Counted from the stretch's first letter, positions 19,347 to 30,601 are shown. The stretch is DNA of 33,921 nt from Setomelanomma holmii (GCA_010015745.1 ML978337.1:7333-41253); one strand, 5' to 3'. Notes: generated from the letters alone by a model not told the origin. Numbers and translations: made by a program.

Positions 19347-19730
19347 CTATCTGAGGTGGGCGGAGCTACATATATAGACTGCCGCACATGAGCTATCCCA
19401 ACTTGTACTAGAGTAGATCTGGGCAAGGCCCAAACCGTTACATTGTAGCTCCTCTCGTGCCTGCCAACAAGAGTCCCGAAATCCCTTTGTTTCTTTGAGA
19501 CCAGGATCCGCCATATACTCATATATCGCGTCGCGAAGCTCACGGGAAAGCGTAAAGAGCCCTGAACCCTGGTACTGTCTCTTTACTTTCTGAGGAAGTG
19601 GTTGTGCTGTCTGATCAAGCCGACGCCTTCGATCTTGGGTATTGCGCAGGCGTGGTGCCCATGTCGATTTGTATGAAGGGATATGTGGAGGATAAAGATC
19701 ATTAGCTGTTGCTGCTTTGCTCCTGAGCAT
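19347..19730 (-). pseudogene. ELRD-motif (F-box-like) protein fragment
   Basis: Minus-strand frame of 127 residues. The middle reads GLFTLSRELRDAIYEYMADP and then DSCWQAREELQ. The (F/L)-x-LPRELRD-x-IY-x-Y motif is the N-terminal hallmark of a large fungal family of F-box-like/2EXR-type proteins of unknown function. Known members continue for 200-300 residues, whereas this frame ends about 45 residues after the motif, so it is a fragment or a missed multi-exon gene. Upstream, 20038-19702 is a low-complexity Pro/Gln/Ser-rich open frame (from MAQPLPQPITNRQ near 19840) that could be its N-terminal part in another frame. A similar, longer relative lies at 30918. Confidence 0.45.
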
Positions 19731-20914
19731 AACTTGACGGCGACGGGTGATGCGTTCGAGGTGAACCGAGTTGTTGCGCGGCGGAGCTCTTGGTAATATT
19801 CTGTCTGTTTGTTATTGGCTGAGGTAGAGGCTGAGCCATGTTTCTAGCATAGATATTCGTTTCAGTGCTCCTTTCAGTGTTCGAACCGTTATCGTCGCAG
19901 TAGCGGAGGGAGTAAACCTGCGGCAGCAGGAGGAGAGTGCAGTAGCGCGGGCCTGGCAGGGGGTTTGCACAACTCGGGAAAAGCCGATACGACGACAGCA
20001 CGCGTGGCTGCCGCACAGTGCTGGGCAGGGTGCTCACAGATCAACGTTTGTAATAACAACACCACGATCGCATGCAGAGAATTCTAGCGAGAATCTACTG
20101 CATGCTTAACTATAAGATGCAGGTCCGTCAGAAGGGCATTGGGAACAAAAGCCACAGTCATTCTTAGTGTCTCACCCAAATCAGGTGTAGAAGAGGCTTG
20201 TAGGTAAGTATGCTGAGCTGGCACATATTCTCCTAAGTCGCTCCCAAATCTGACTTCAGTCATTTTCGGAATCCCTACTTGTCCTCTAATCTTCTAGTCT
20301 ACTCCTGCGCCGCGGCTGTTCTGCACGCTCTGCCCTCCTCTTTTCGCCGCACTCGAATGAACACCTACACATACCGCGCCCTGTTCTGCCGAAATATAAC
20401 ACACACGAGACATGAGACAAGATGGAGTATATGCGCAGGATATCATAGTAGTTGAGCATGCCAAAGGGTTTGGTGCTGAAGACGCGCTGGTCATAGATGC
20501 GCATTGGCCAAATACTTCAGCGCGGGCGGTTCAGAGGAGACACTGGTCGACAGCATCCTGAAGCTCGCGCCGGAGGCGCGATCCCACGGCTAGCGACTGA
20601 CGCGTAATGGTTACACCTCAAGATCGTATCCATCTCGACTATTCCGAATGCGACCACATCATTGCGAAGAAATTGTTACAACGAAGGACTTGATCACAAA
20701 CTGGCAATGCCACATGTCGGAAGCGGCGTGCGCAACTACTTGGCACGAGCTCCGCTCTCATACCGCTGATAAACAGCAACAGCAAGGCTCGGCTACCCGA
20801 CTTTCTCCTACTATGTTCAGAGCTTTCCGACCTCTCCCTCTTGTTCCGCAAACTCAACTTACAAGCGCCCACGATTTTGCTTATTCGACTCTCAGGACCT
20901 TCGACGCCGCGTGA
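19731..20914. other. No convincing gene; low-complexity frames
   Basis: Contains the Pro/Ser/Gln-rich minus-strand frame mentioned for the ELRD fragment, and short overlapping frames at 20286-20504 and 20648-20914 without recognisable domains. The 5' half of the adjacent vWA gene would be expected at about 20300-20914 but I cannot find it. Confidence 0.4.
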
Positions 20915-21490
20915 TCTGGAACTCAATACCCTGACTCGTCACTATACAAGAACATCACCTCCGCCGGCACCGTTGTCGAAATCTTCCAAACCGTACGACC
21001 CAGCGGCGCCACCCCAACCGGTCAACGCCTAAACAATATCCTCAAACCCTATCTCCAGCGCTACGAGTACAACTCCGAGTCCACCAAACCAATCAATATC
21101 ATAGTCATCACCGACGGCGAATCGTCAGACGACGTTGAAAGCCCGATCATTCAGGCAGCTAAGAAACTAGATAAGCTCGACGCGCCTGCGTGGCAGGTGG
21201 GCATCCAGTTCTTTCAGGTCGGCAAGGAGCCAGGCGCTGAGGAGCATCTCAAGCAGTTGGACGACGGGCTTAGGGAGTTTGCGGGCGCTGAGGAGCTTAG
21301 AGATATTGTGGATACAGTGCCATTTACTGGGGACGGAAATGCTGGACTAACCGCGAACGGAATCATGAAAGTGAGTTGTCTATGTACGAACTAACAGCAA
21401 AACCAACGCTGACCTCGCACCAAGGTTGTGTTGGGCTCAGTACATAGGCGCCTGGACCGCAAGGAGGATGCTTTGCATCTTACGTCATAG
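20915..21490 (+). pseudogene. vWA-domain protein, 3' remnant
   Basis: The last part of a von Willebrand factor A domain gene. The frame opens after TGA 20912-20914 and runs to 21370, then a 54-nt intron (GTGAGT..AAG, 21371-21424) leads to a final exon 21425-21490 ending in TAG. Recognisable family sequence: VRPSGATPTGQRLNNILKPY, KPINIIVITDGESSDDVESP, AWQVGIQFFQVG, RDIVDTVPFTG, and after splicing VVLGSVHRRLDRKEDAL. These are the second half of the fold, including the conserved TPTG and ITDG segments. The N-terminal half with the metal-coordinating DxSxS motif, and any start codon, are absent upstream, so the gene is 5'-truncated or scrambled. The retained intron and clean frame suggest recent damage. 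Confidence 0.75.
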
Positions 21491-21827
21491 TGGTAGCGTG
21501 ATTGAGTCTATGGTGCAATTGTGGTTGTTGGTGCGATGATTTCGTGTTGGTTTGGTGGGTGGAGAAGCGAATTTCCTAATCACAATGATAGGTAATCATC
21601 GATGTAAGCACATTTTTTCCTCTCTCACCTTACTGCTAGCACGTCTGCCAGGGAGTGGACAGCCGTACATATTCCGCACGCATCCACCGTGCACTTTACT
21701 TCAAGCCCACTATTTTGCCCGAAACCTCACCATCGTTGACACCATCCTGGAGAGCCATTCTTCGTGCTTGGCTCGGTCATCACTAGCATCGCGCTGACAA
21801 TGACTAGTAGCTACAAATCACAAACAC
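21491..21827. other. Intergenic, nothing recognised
   Basis: One 81-codon plus-strand frame (21552-21797) lacks domain character. No repeats seen. Confidence 0.35.
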
Positions 21828-21986
21828 ATGATAGTTACCGGCGCACAGGAGAGTCATAAAAATGGTCACTCAAAGCCGGGACCTAGTTATGTTGCTGCGA
21901 TGTTTAAACATTTACCGACTGAGGCGAAAGAAGAGGCATATGCGTTCTTCAACAAGTACAAGGCAATGTTCACGGGTCAAGACTAA
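21828..21986 (+). CDS. Small ORF, 52 residues, unknown
   Basis: ATG-initiated frame ending in TAA. The first half is hydrophilic (SHKNGHSKPGPSYVA) and the second half is a convincing amphipathic helix, MFKHLPTEAKEEAYAFFNKY, ending in MFTGQD. Composition is unlike the random frames around it. It could be a complete small protein or the last exon of a gene whose upstream exons I cannot identify. No signal peptide, no cysteine pattern and no family recognised. Confidence 0.35.
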   Translation: MIVTGAQESHKNGHSKPGPSYVAAMFKHLPTEAKEEAYAFFNKYKAMFTGQD

Positions 21987-24547
21987 GGTCAGATCATAGG
22001 TGACATACGATATCGAGCTAGAGAGGACCCCATGAGGCTCTAAAAAAGCCTGAAACACTGCTAAGTTCATAGGGGCCTGCGGCGGTGCAGTAGCGCATGG
22101 GGACTAGTATGATCTGCCACAGAACATTGAGAATGAGTAGTTGGGGCTTAATGAACTTAGTTTCCCTAGTATCCAAATGATTACAGTAGTCGTTTGGGCA
22201 ACCCGAAATGTATTCGACAGTCACACTTGTTACAGTATTGCCTTACGCAACCTTATGTTGCTGACAGCACTGAGTACTACTGTCATCGGCAAAGTGACAC
22301 GTAGCCATACCTGTGAGGCGTGTGCTGTATGTAGCTGCCTCGATTCGAGCTTTGCTGGCCTCCTGTAAGCGATGACAGTCATCCACGTCGAAGACGCCGC
22401 CCGTAGCTTCGCGAAGACAGTCATTCGTCCGCGATAGTAGCTACTGTATCCTGGCTACTGTATCTCTCCATGTCTTGCTACCTGACGAAAGTCCCAGTCA
22501 AGGTTCTTACGGCTGGCAGATTTGTCCACATCCAACTCCTGCCACCATCTTCATGGAAAGCTTTGCACATAAGAGGCACGTGCCCGAGGTCCAGAAAAAT
22601 GGGTCATTTCCTTGGTCCGTAGTCGCGGGACAAAATGTCAGGCACGGTGATATACCGTAGCCTTTTGGTATTCTGTCCTAGGTTCTCATCCCATCCTCGC
22701 TCCCATGCTAGCACGTTCTGGGCTTGACGCCCTGCTCGCGCCTCGCCTGCGTATAGAGATTGCTCCTTCCATAGAACCAATACCATGACGCAGACACAGG
22801 TCTGGACTCACACGGATGACGCGCGAGCTTTGGTCGGTGACAGGGATTCTGGAGAACTCCGGTGTGCTGCCTAGAGACGGGGTGCGAGACGGGGCGCGAG
22901 ACGGGGCGCAAGACGCACGATGCAAGGCGCAGGGCACGGAGGACCATGCCCCAATCACTGCGCTCGCCGTGAGTATAAAAGCCACAGCATTCCCACACAT
23001 TAAGAATGCGCGGCGGGCATGGATCCCGTTCGTCACCTGGTATACAGAAACATGCTGTACTTGGTAAAGGCATTTTAGGTAGGTCACCCCGGGTGTATCA
23101 AGCAGGCCAATACTTATCAGCGATTGCAGCAGCCCTATGGATTAGGCAGGGTTTGTTGTGCACCACGAGTCACGCGCAGGGCACACATAGCGCTCTCCTT
23201 ACGGCTCCCCAACGCGCGAATGAAGTCCTGATTCTTGGAGCCGGATATTTGGGTCGCAATGCGTCCTTGAGGGAAGGGATTTATTTTGGCGTTAATGGGC
23301 AAGGAGATGACCTGTTGAGACGGTGATCTCTAAGCAGGGAAAGATGTTAAAAATCATTCCAACGCCAATAGATTGTTGAGCCAACGCGCCGTAAAGCCCA
23401 AATGACATTTCTATCTTCTGGCTACTCGACTGCGTATTCTACGAGCGTATCCTCACCCAATGTCTGTCGCTAGTGCTGAAAGTCGTTGCGTACAAGTGAT
23501 CGGACGCGTATTGTACCTAGAAATAGCCCAGCATCGTCTTGCGGCAGATGATTGACACTGCGACACTTGCTGATATCTCGATAGTAAGCATCCATTTTGA
23601 GCTCAGCGCATACTCGGCGGTACAAGACATCCTGCACCTCGCTAGCAAGCGACCATTTGTGGTCCTCCGAGAAGTAACTCAGGCTTCTCACGCGTTGTAC
23701 TGTATGCGCTGATCGCTTGCTCTAAAAAAAACCTCCCATCTTCTAAGACTTTATTGTTGTCATACTCGGAAAGTCTGTATTATTATCATACTCGGAGAGA
23801 CATAATATCATCAGCCTTATTGCAGCCTTCACAAACTCACTCATTTGCAATGATCGCTAAGTCTCTGAGAGTTTGAAGGCTAAGCAGCTCTGCCATATCT
23901 CCTGGCATTCTTGTACTTTCCTGATTCACGATACGTGCAAGGTCTTGGGAGTTCCAGTTCGAGGAAGCCAAAAGGACCATGGCTGGAAGCCATTCACTTT
24001 CCGTGGTATAACGCACAAGCAACAGATCGATCATGTTACACTAGCCATATGAAGTCATCCTTCTTGTTGACAACACAGTACGTGACGAAGAGTTGCCGTA
24101 CCTCAACTCACTTAATGACGCGTTCAGACATTACCACGCATGCTTATCACCCTTTGTGAGCCACAATCCAATGAAACAGCATCGTGCGTTTGTCCTGAAT
24201 GACGGGATTCAATGCGCAACGTGTGGGTGAGATCCTGCTGGAAAGGCAGTCGTCGAGCTAGGCGCATATCCTCCCATATTGCGACGCACGGATATATCCT
24301 TCTCCATCTGTGGTTAGTTCTCGCTCTGTATCATCACCAAGTACTGACGGTCAGCAATATACCATCCATGTATCAGCACGACAGCGCTACACTCATGGCG
24401 GCTTTTGAGCAAGTCAGCTAGGACAGTATTTCTGTTGGAGACTGCTCTGCGCCCTTGAGGCGTAACGAAGCTTTTGCTACTAATAGTGATTGACTTCATC
24501 GGTGGTTATCTCTATCCATCTCTATACCGACAGGCTGATGTGTCAGA
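21987..24547. other. About 2.5 kb without a supported gene
   Basis: All frames are short. Overlapping minus-strand frames at 22686-23087 are Arg/Ser/Pro-rich and coincide with a GC-rich tandem repeat, so they are probably artefacts. Minus-strand frames at 23470-23691 and 23837-24034 (MIDLLLVRYTTESEWLPAMV at its start) have reasonable composition but no recognisable domain. The 24240-24547 part is the likely promoter of the RING-like gene. Confidence 0.4.
22874..22909 (+). repeat. Three tandem 12-bp GAGACGGGGYGC units
   Basis: Units at 22874, 22886 and 22898; the second and third are identical, followed by a degenerate fourth (AAGACGCACGA). The unit length is a multiple of three, but no supported coding frame runs through it. 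Confidence 0.8.
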
Positions 24548-25907
24548 ATGTACGTTGACGACACCGTCCTAGAGTCGCTTGTCACCACATACCACCCAAT
24601 TCCTGTCCTCCCGTGCGACCATGCGGAATACTTTGAGCAAGTGCGCGTGCTGGATCCGGCCGAGACACCGTATACACAGGCGCCTTCGAGCGGCCATGCT
24701 ACGGGAAAGGCTCTCCACGCCATCGCGCATCATGAGATGCAGGAAAACCACTTGATCCACGTCAGTCGACTTCCGCGGTGGGACTACACCATATTTCCTC
24801 TGGGAAAGGCTGCACTGCTCATCTACCTGGATGTCAAAGGTCTACTCTCGCTTGGTCAAGGCATTCTCGCGGAAGAGAAGCTTGACGACGATGTGATGAC
24901 GCTCGAAAGTGAGACTTCTGCGGAATGGCTGAGACAAATAGATCACCTGAAAGATCTCGACACACCCCTCTTCCACATGCTGCGAGATTCCATTCATACT
25001 CACACGCCTGAGCACATCCTGTATCGATGGGATGCACTGCGGAGACATTTGGGCATGGCTGGGTTGACTTTAGAACACCTAGTTCGAAACTCGGAAAAGT
25101 GCGTCCGGCTAGGGTGGGACCAATTGGTAAATGAACTCTACCGCCTCCTTCTTGAGTACGTCCCAATTGCATCTCTAGGCGCGCACTACGCATGCACAAC
25201 TGACCTGCTCCAGTCATAACAAGGCACTTGTCGCTAGTCTACCCTCCTTGCTTCTAGACAACAAGACCCTGGAGAGGTCGCTGAGCATGTACTGCGCTGC
25301 CTTCCGCATCCGACTCTACTTATGGCGCATGACTCGGCCGCATGCTATGTGCCGCTCGCAAGCAATAGATCCTCAACTGAAAGCACAACGCTTCCGATTC
25401 TATTCTCGCCAGCTCGCCACTCTGATAGTACAAGAATTCTTCCGCGTCCAAGGTATGGAAGCGAGCCAGTGGAACGATGTCGAAAAAGAGCTGGTCGATG
25501 AGCCCGTAACCGTCGAGGCTATCAGCTGCAATCTAGAAGGAGCGACTCCTCAGTTCTGTACAATCTGCCAAGAGAACCACTTCACATTCGAGTGCAGAAA
25601 GCTCAATTGCGATTGTAGATTTGGTCAAGACTGTTTGAAGAAACTGCTGAATCGAGACTCGCCCTCGAGCTTCAGTTGTCCAAATTGCCGAGCACAACTA
25701 CATGAGCCGCTGAGGTGGAGGCCGATCGACTTCGCTCATACACGAAACCTCACTATAGGACTTTTGCTTGCGTTGCGAGCCAATATCGCATCTTTGTGTC
25801 GGGAGATCACGGAGGTACCGGAGCCCGTCAGCGAGATTCGGCGGTGGTCCGGCTTCATTCTTCGGCTTGCGTATGGACGTCAGAAATTCCTGTGCGGTAT
25901 AGAATAG
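24548..25907 (+). CDS. RING-like cysteine-rich protein, possible E3-type factor
   Basis: Two exons, 24548-25155 and 25214-25907, joined by a 58-nt intron (GTACGT..CAG, branch AACTGAC), give 433 residues. Splicing rescues the frame exactly at a split Asp codon, which supports the model. The first 300 residues are helical and unrecognised (LPRWDYTIFPLGKAALLIYL; TLERSLSMYCAAFRIRLYLW). Residues 318-361 form a RING-like module: C318-x2-C321, C330, C335-x-C337, C343, C358-x2-C361. Compared with a classical C3HC4 RING (C-x-H-x-x-C-x2-C), the His is Cys337 and the next Cys is Gly, so one zinc site is altered unless C330 substitutes. A ubiquitin-ligase role is plausible for the family but not shown. 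An upstream exon before the ATG is possible. Confidence 0.65.
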
Positions 25908-26339
25908 TAACAAAGGGTGGGTAGGACGGCGCTCTTGTTCAATATGCTGCAGTGCAGCGGTATACAAAACACTGTACTCCGGTCGGAACAAAAATTGTGA
26001 CGGTATGTGAGAATGGTGCACCACGTGTGCCACATGCTGGTAGTCTGATGCTGTGTTCTCACCTTATCAAGCACCTCTTACTCAAACCTGTATCATGGAT
26101 ACGTCATGTAAACAGACGCCGCTAATTGCCTATCAAGAGGTCATTACGAGTACAGAGACACATCAGAACAGTACAACACTTAACATACTTTGATCACTGC
26201 CTTGCGCAGTCGCACCGTGATTCGCTGCATTTACTGCAATAAAAATACCTCCCTTGCCCCACAGCTTTGCTATAGGTCATTCTCAATCATGCCTCCAGCC
26301 CCCTTCCTCCAGTACCTGCATTTCATCGACAAGACAGAT
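25908..26339. other. Convergent intergenic region
   Basis: Lies between the stop of the RING-like gene (plus) and the stop of the glycosyltransferase gene (minus), so it should contain both transcript ends. No features beyond short AT-rich stretches. Confidence 0.45.
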
Positions 26340-27577
26340 TTATCCAGCATCGCCAAGTTCTAATTGCGTAGTATTCCAACCTCTCAAGCGCCTCTGTATT
26401 TTCCGGCGCGCGTGCCAAGACGAAGTCACACATCGACGAATACGATTCTCGCACAGCGCTTGGAACATTTGCCAGGGTGACAAGATCATGCTCATCGAAT
26501 GTATCGCATCGTACGACTCGCTGCTGTAGCCAACAAGTACATTCGGGTTCACGTATACTTGCTTTTCAGTGTTGTCTACGTGTATGAGGCAGCACTCGGA
26601 TCCCTCGACATGAGAAGCTGCGACGGAATCTGATACGCCCCTAAAGCGCAACGGAGGACTCGAGAGAAATGGCTGCGCAGCCATGGCAACTGTGAAAGAG
26701 CATATGTATCAGCAGTCGCTAGTTTGCAGAAAGCTTAACGTTTGGGTGAGACCCACCCATACCGCTCCAACAGCTTGCCACTGGTGTTGGCCTTTTCGCT
26801 AGTAATGCATGCCGCGATTTCCTTGCGCGAAAATACGGCCACGTCTGCATCAAGATCTCCGACCCCTCCGCATCTCTGAGCGCGAAAGTATCGTAAAATT
26901 GCGGAGGCGTTTTGAAGTCCATTGCGCAGGCCGCTGCGTACTCGCCATTGTTTGTACCGAGCAGTTGAAGAGCATCTGATGGCTGTACACATATTAGCTT
27001 GGAAGTAATGTAGACCTTGTCTGGGCTTTGTACGTACACTGAAGACGACATCATTCAAGAAGAGGACCTTGTCAAATGTTGTCCCTTTCTGAGCTAGCTG
27101 TTGTAATAATTCTAGAGCCTGATTACGCAGCCTGAATAGATATGGTATCCGCCTAAGCTCTCGTATTCCTCTGGATGTTTCGACCCAGCCGGAGCCGTGA
27201 TCTGCCAATATCTCGTCTAAATGTGTGGTATTTGAAACACTGATGTTTCGCTCAACATTATTTGCACCCAGTTGCGCATCAAGCTCCTTCAGGGCAGCTT
27301 TAGTGCCATCCCAACTGCCATTCTCGTGTACAGCTACAAAAACGTTTTCCGTTCCAAGCTCTTTTACTAGACCTCCTAGGGCTTCGTTCCAGGATTGCAG
27401 AATCCTCTCGGTATTCCAATGTATACTAGCGATAAATATTTGTTCGGGTCGTCGTATGGAAGGCTCAAATGTAGGCTCAAGCCGGCAATACAGCACTTCA
27501 AGGGTCTGAAGGATGCCGCACTATACGAGAGCCAAGGCTGACAGTCGCTTGAGCAGGCGGCGCTGTGTAAGGCGCAT
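26340..27577 (-). pseudogene. CAP59-type (alpha-1,3-mannosyltransferase-like, GT69) gene with one nonsense codon
   Basis: Family members are Golgi-type membrane glycosyltransferases related to cryptococcal CAP59/CMT1. Three exons: 27577-27038, 26982-26757 and 26689-26340; introns of 55 and 67 nt (GTACGT..CAG, GTGGGT..CAG) join in phase. Recognisable: IFIASIHWNTERILQSWNEA, then VFVAVHENGSWDGTKAAL, VLFLNDVVFS, NNGEYAAACAMDFKTPPQFY, VASCWSGM/VAM and EGSECCLIHVDN, VYVNPNVLVGY. The N-terminus has the expected basic-then-hydrophobic anchor (MRLTQRRLLKRLSALALV), but codon 19 is TAG (27523-27521), directly inside the anchor. No in-frame ATG lies soon after it, so full-length protein needs readthrough, an error in the sequence, or an undetected alternative first exon. 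Everything else is intact, so decay is recent or the stop is an artefact. Confidence 0.75.
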
Positions 27578-27947
27578 TGTTGCGCAGAGGACAAGTTGCA
27601 AGACAATAAAGTTCTGAAGCAGCGATAGGGATATGCCACATCCATAAGCAAGCTAATCAAATTCATCTTTTGCGCTGGCTCATATCTGCTGGCTTTGATG
27701 AGGGACGTGCCGCACGGGCGGTTACGGAAATGGTTATTAGACTGTGCCGCAATAGGCGCTAGCAGACAGCCGCCCCGCCACTCAATTGCCTTACTCTAGG
27801 TCCACATGATGCACCAAGGTGAACAGGGTTCAAGGTTTGCTACCATGTCTGGAGGCGCATAGACTGTGTAGCCGAGCCGCTCCATAACGTAGACCCATGT
27901 CCGTCAAACGCGGACTTGTAAGTGCGCGGGGAATTATTCCAATTACA
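27578..27947. other. Gap between glycosyltransferase and P450 genes
   Basis: Both neighbours are on the minus strand. A 36-codon minus-strand frame (27903-27796: TWVYVMERLGYTVYAPPDMV..) has protein-like composition and could be a fragment or an alternative P450 3' exon, but a TGA sits just before it. Confidence 0.35.
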
Positions 27948-29538
27948 CTAACTTACGCTCGTGAAGCTGAGCGATAATGCGTCATCCAACCTTGCAAACT
28001 CTCCATGCAACCGCCACTTTGAGTCATCAATAATCTTCGTTTTGTAAAAGGTATAGATAAAAGCTAAGATGTTTTTCAAAACTACGTCCGTTAGTTGCTA
28101 CCATCATTCCAGATCTGATATGTGCTTACGCAATGTAGCCATGTGCTTTCCCAAGCACGCCCGCGCACCCACACCATACGCCCATGAGTGCACGTTTTGA
28201 TTGAGGCGCTGTGACGTCCATCGAGAAGGATCCCATTCCTGGGCATTTTCAAAAAAGGTCTCGTCGTGGTGCAAAATGTAAGAATACGTGCTAATTCGTA
28301 CGTTCATGGGCACAGAACATCCATGTATGACTGTGCTGGTGCTTTTGTTGATCCGGGGCTGGCCATCCGGAGCTGTTGGGCGCAGACGCAAGGTCTCGCA
28401 GACTACAGCATCCAGCAGAGGCAGCGCATGAAGGCTCTTTGGAGAAGGCAGATCTCGTCCCTCCGGATCTCGCAAACCCCAAGACTTGTGCAATTCCGAC
28501 CGCAGCTGCATCTGAATCTGACAATTTTTAGACAATTCGTACAGAGCGTGCGCAAGTGTGATACTCAGTACGTCGCCGGTGGCTTTGAGATGATCGAGCA
28601 CCTCGCTCGCAATCTCCAGTTCGCCGTTGTTGTCGACATGTTGAGGCGAAGATTCTCTCAGGAAGTGATATAAACCTGGTGACTCAGTTTGATGTGCTCT
28701 CGAGATATCTTCGGCCCGCCGACACAAATCCAGAATGTTTCTCTCCAAGGATGATTTGGCTTTCCACGCACACCTTGTGAAAGGATACAAATAGCTCACG
28801 AGTGGTACCTCTTGCGCCCAGAACATTGATCTTGGCGTGATGGCCTCTCGAAATGCCTCAAGGTAAATGTGTCTCTGGCCTTTGTCGCCCGTTAGATCTG
28901 GCGCGACGGCGAGACCAAATGTGTGAGCACTGACTATATCCATGACAATGGCGAAGCAAAGCGGTAGAACATCAACACCACAGTCGGACGAACGCGATAA
29001 CTCTGGCGTGAGCCTGTCATAAAGGACAATGACCATGATCTCCTTCATTTTTGCCGATCTGTGTAGGGAAGACTGAAGATACGGCTGGGTCACTCGACGC
29101 CGGCGGATAGCATGCGAACGGGCGTCGAGGCTAGACATACAATTGCTATGCCTTTACGGCTTAGCGGGATCAAAATAAGAGGCGCCGTAGGACATACCTG
29201 AAGTTCGTGAATGGCAAGTACCAGTTGGGTTTTTCTAATTTTGCTACTTGTGCGAGGCGAGTCGCAAGGGCTAAACTTCCTACGCTGATCTCGCGTGGTC
29301 CAAGTCGAACCACCGGCCCGTGGCGAAGATGTGCAGCACTCACGGCTGCGATTTCTTGTTCGACTCCCTGGTATCTTTTCCATAGTATCCACAATGTACT
29401 GAAAAGGCTTGCTGGGTGAGCGCAAGGTATTCGAGCAAGGGGATGGAAAATGACGGAGCCAACATAATAGAGGATATATAATATGAAAGCAGGCGCGATA
29501 TATACTTGTGCTGCTGGGGTCAACATAGCGTGAAGCAT
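27948..29538 (-). CDS. Cytochrome P450 monooxygenase
   Basis: Heme-thiolate oxygenase, expected to be anchored in the ER membrane and to use a P450 reductase; substrate unknown. Three exons: 29538-29198, 29145-28130 and 28081-27948; introns of 52 and 48 nt (GTATGT..TAG, GTAAGC..TAG, branch CTAAC) give 496 residues. The N-terminal anchor is at about 12-30, followed by the Pro-containing hinge HPLARIP. ExxR is E364-T-L-R367; WDPSRW is at 418-423; the heme loop Y-G-V-G-A-R-A-C444-L-G has Tyr for the usual Phe. The I-helix reads A-T-G-D-V-L-S at 302-308, where most P450s have AGxxTT, so the oxygen-activating Thr appears replaced. The ATG at 29538 is the first in frame; 29526 is an alternative. 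Upstream of the glycosyltransferase gene, same strand, with no clear functional link. Confidence 0.87.
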
Positions 29539-30413
29539 GCCACAACGGCCGGTAGCGTTCGTGCTTTTCACGACGCAACGAAGATGCTGTCGGACTTATT
29601 TGATTGTAGGACAAAAGGTCAGTGACTACTTTTGTGTCGCTTTACGAACATGATTTGATCCGACGCCTTATGGACGATGAGGGCGCGCTCCACCCAAAGT
29701 CTCAGCGCACATGCAATATCGCTACAGTACAGTACTTGTGGGCCTCGAAAGCACTGGATTATGATTAGCTCCACCTGCCTTAGAGGATGCAGTACCACTG
29801 GCATTCTACCTACTTACTACTGTAATGGTTAGCCACGTATCTTCAGTGAAGTTGAGTAGCGTATCCTTGCGGCTAGTCGGTCAACACGAAAGTAATTGCA
29901 TGTGAGTGTAATATGTCGGAGCGTAAGATTGTAAGCGCACATTTACGATAACTCACTAGCGTTACGAAGCATCACTATGCTGACTAGTAAGCAGTCACCG
30001 TGATAAGCACAATCGTCTGGTCCCGCCTTAAAAGCTACAGAGCCCGCAACATGTGCTGATTGCGGACTAGAGCACAGAGGTTGACACGTCAAGTACTGTA
30101 CACTAAGTGCATATGACCGAGACCATATGAGACTTGGGCTACCGCGTTGTACGCGTGCTTTACAATACACTCTCATGCATTTGCAGTTTCCGGTTCTGCA
30201 AGCAATTCTTCGTGCATCCCACAGCGGTCTAGGCGGTTTCTGTCAGTGATCACAAGTATGAGTCATGCGGTAAGATCTCCGAACCAACCAGCTGACAGTG
30301 TACAAGGAAGCTAAGCTGATTCTAGTTAAGCGTACATCAAGCGTGACTAGAATGAGCGTGGGATGAGAGTAAAATGGCCTGCAAAAAGCGGAAACTGCAA
30401 GTGCATAAGAGTG
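29539..30413. other. Intergenic, no gene recognised
   Basis: Stops in all frames; CTACAGTACAGTACTTG-type simple sequence near 29702-29718. The first 200 bases are presumably the P450 promoter; no clear TATA box was identified. Confidence 0.4.
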
Positions 30414-30415
30414 TA

Positions 30416-30599
30416 CAGTCGCTAGCGATTGCGGCTTCACCCCTGCGCAAGGCTGCAACACGGTTTCGTTCAGCCCCACCTTCCGTACATAGTTTAGCGC
30501 TGTGAGTCAATCGATATAATTTGCCATTTATCAGTGGAACAATGATTAGACTCTGGTGATACCCGCTTGCAGGGGTGAAGCCGCATTCGCTAGCAACTG
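30416..30599 (+). mobile_element. MITE copy 1 (Tc1/mariner-type ends, 184 bp)
   Basis: Terminal inverted repeats start CAGTYGCTAGCGAWTGCGGC and extend over 36 bases on the left (30416-30451) and 34 on the right (30566-30599), flanked by TA (30414-30415 and 30600-30601) as the target duplication. It has no coding capacity. A second copy lies at 33022. CAGT ends with TA duplications fit mobilisation by a Tc1/mariner transposase; whether the transposase at 3178-4200 serves it is unknown. Confidence 0.9.
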
Positions 30600-30601
30600 T
30601 A

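Noticed and set aside
22686..23087. Minus-strand ORFs of 121 and 133 codons
   Set aside because: They overlap each other in different frames, are Arg/Ser/Pro-rich and depend on a GC-rich tandem repeat; no domain is seen.
17346..29538. Biosynthetic gene cluster (monooxygenase, glycosyltransferase, P450)
   Set aside because: No backbone synthase, transporter or cluster regulator is visible, the genes are up to 10 kb apart with remnants between, and the glycosyltransferase family serves glycan assembly.
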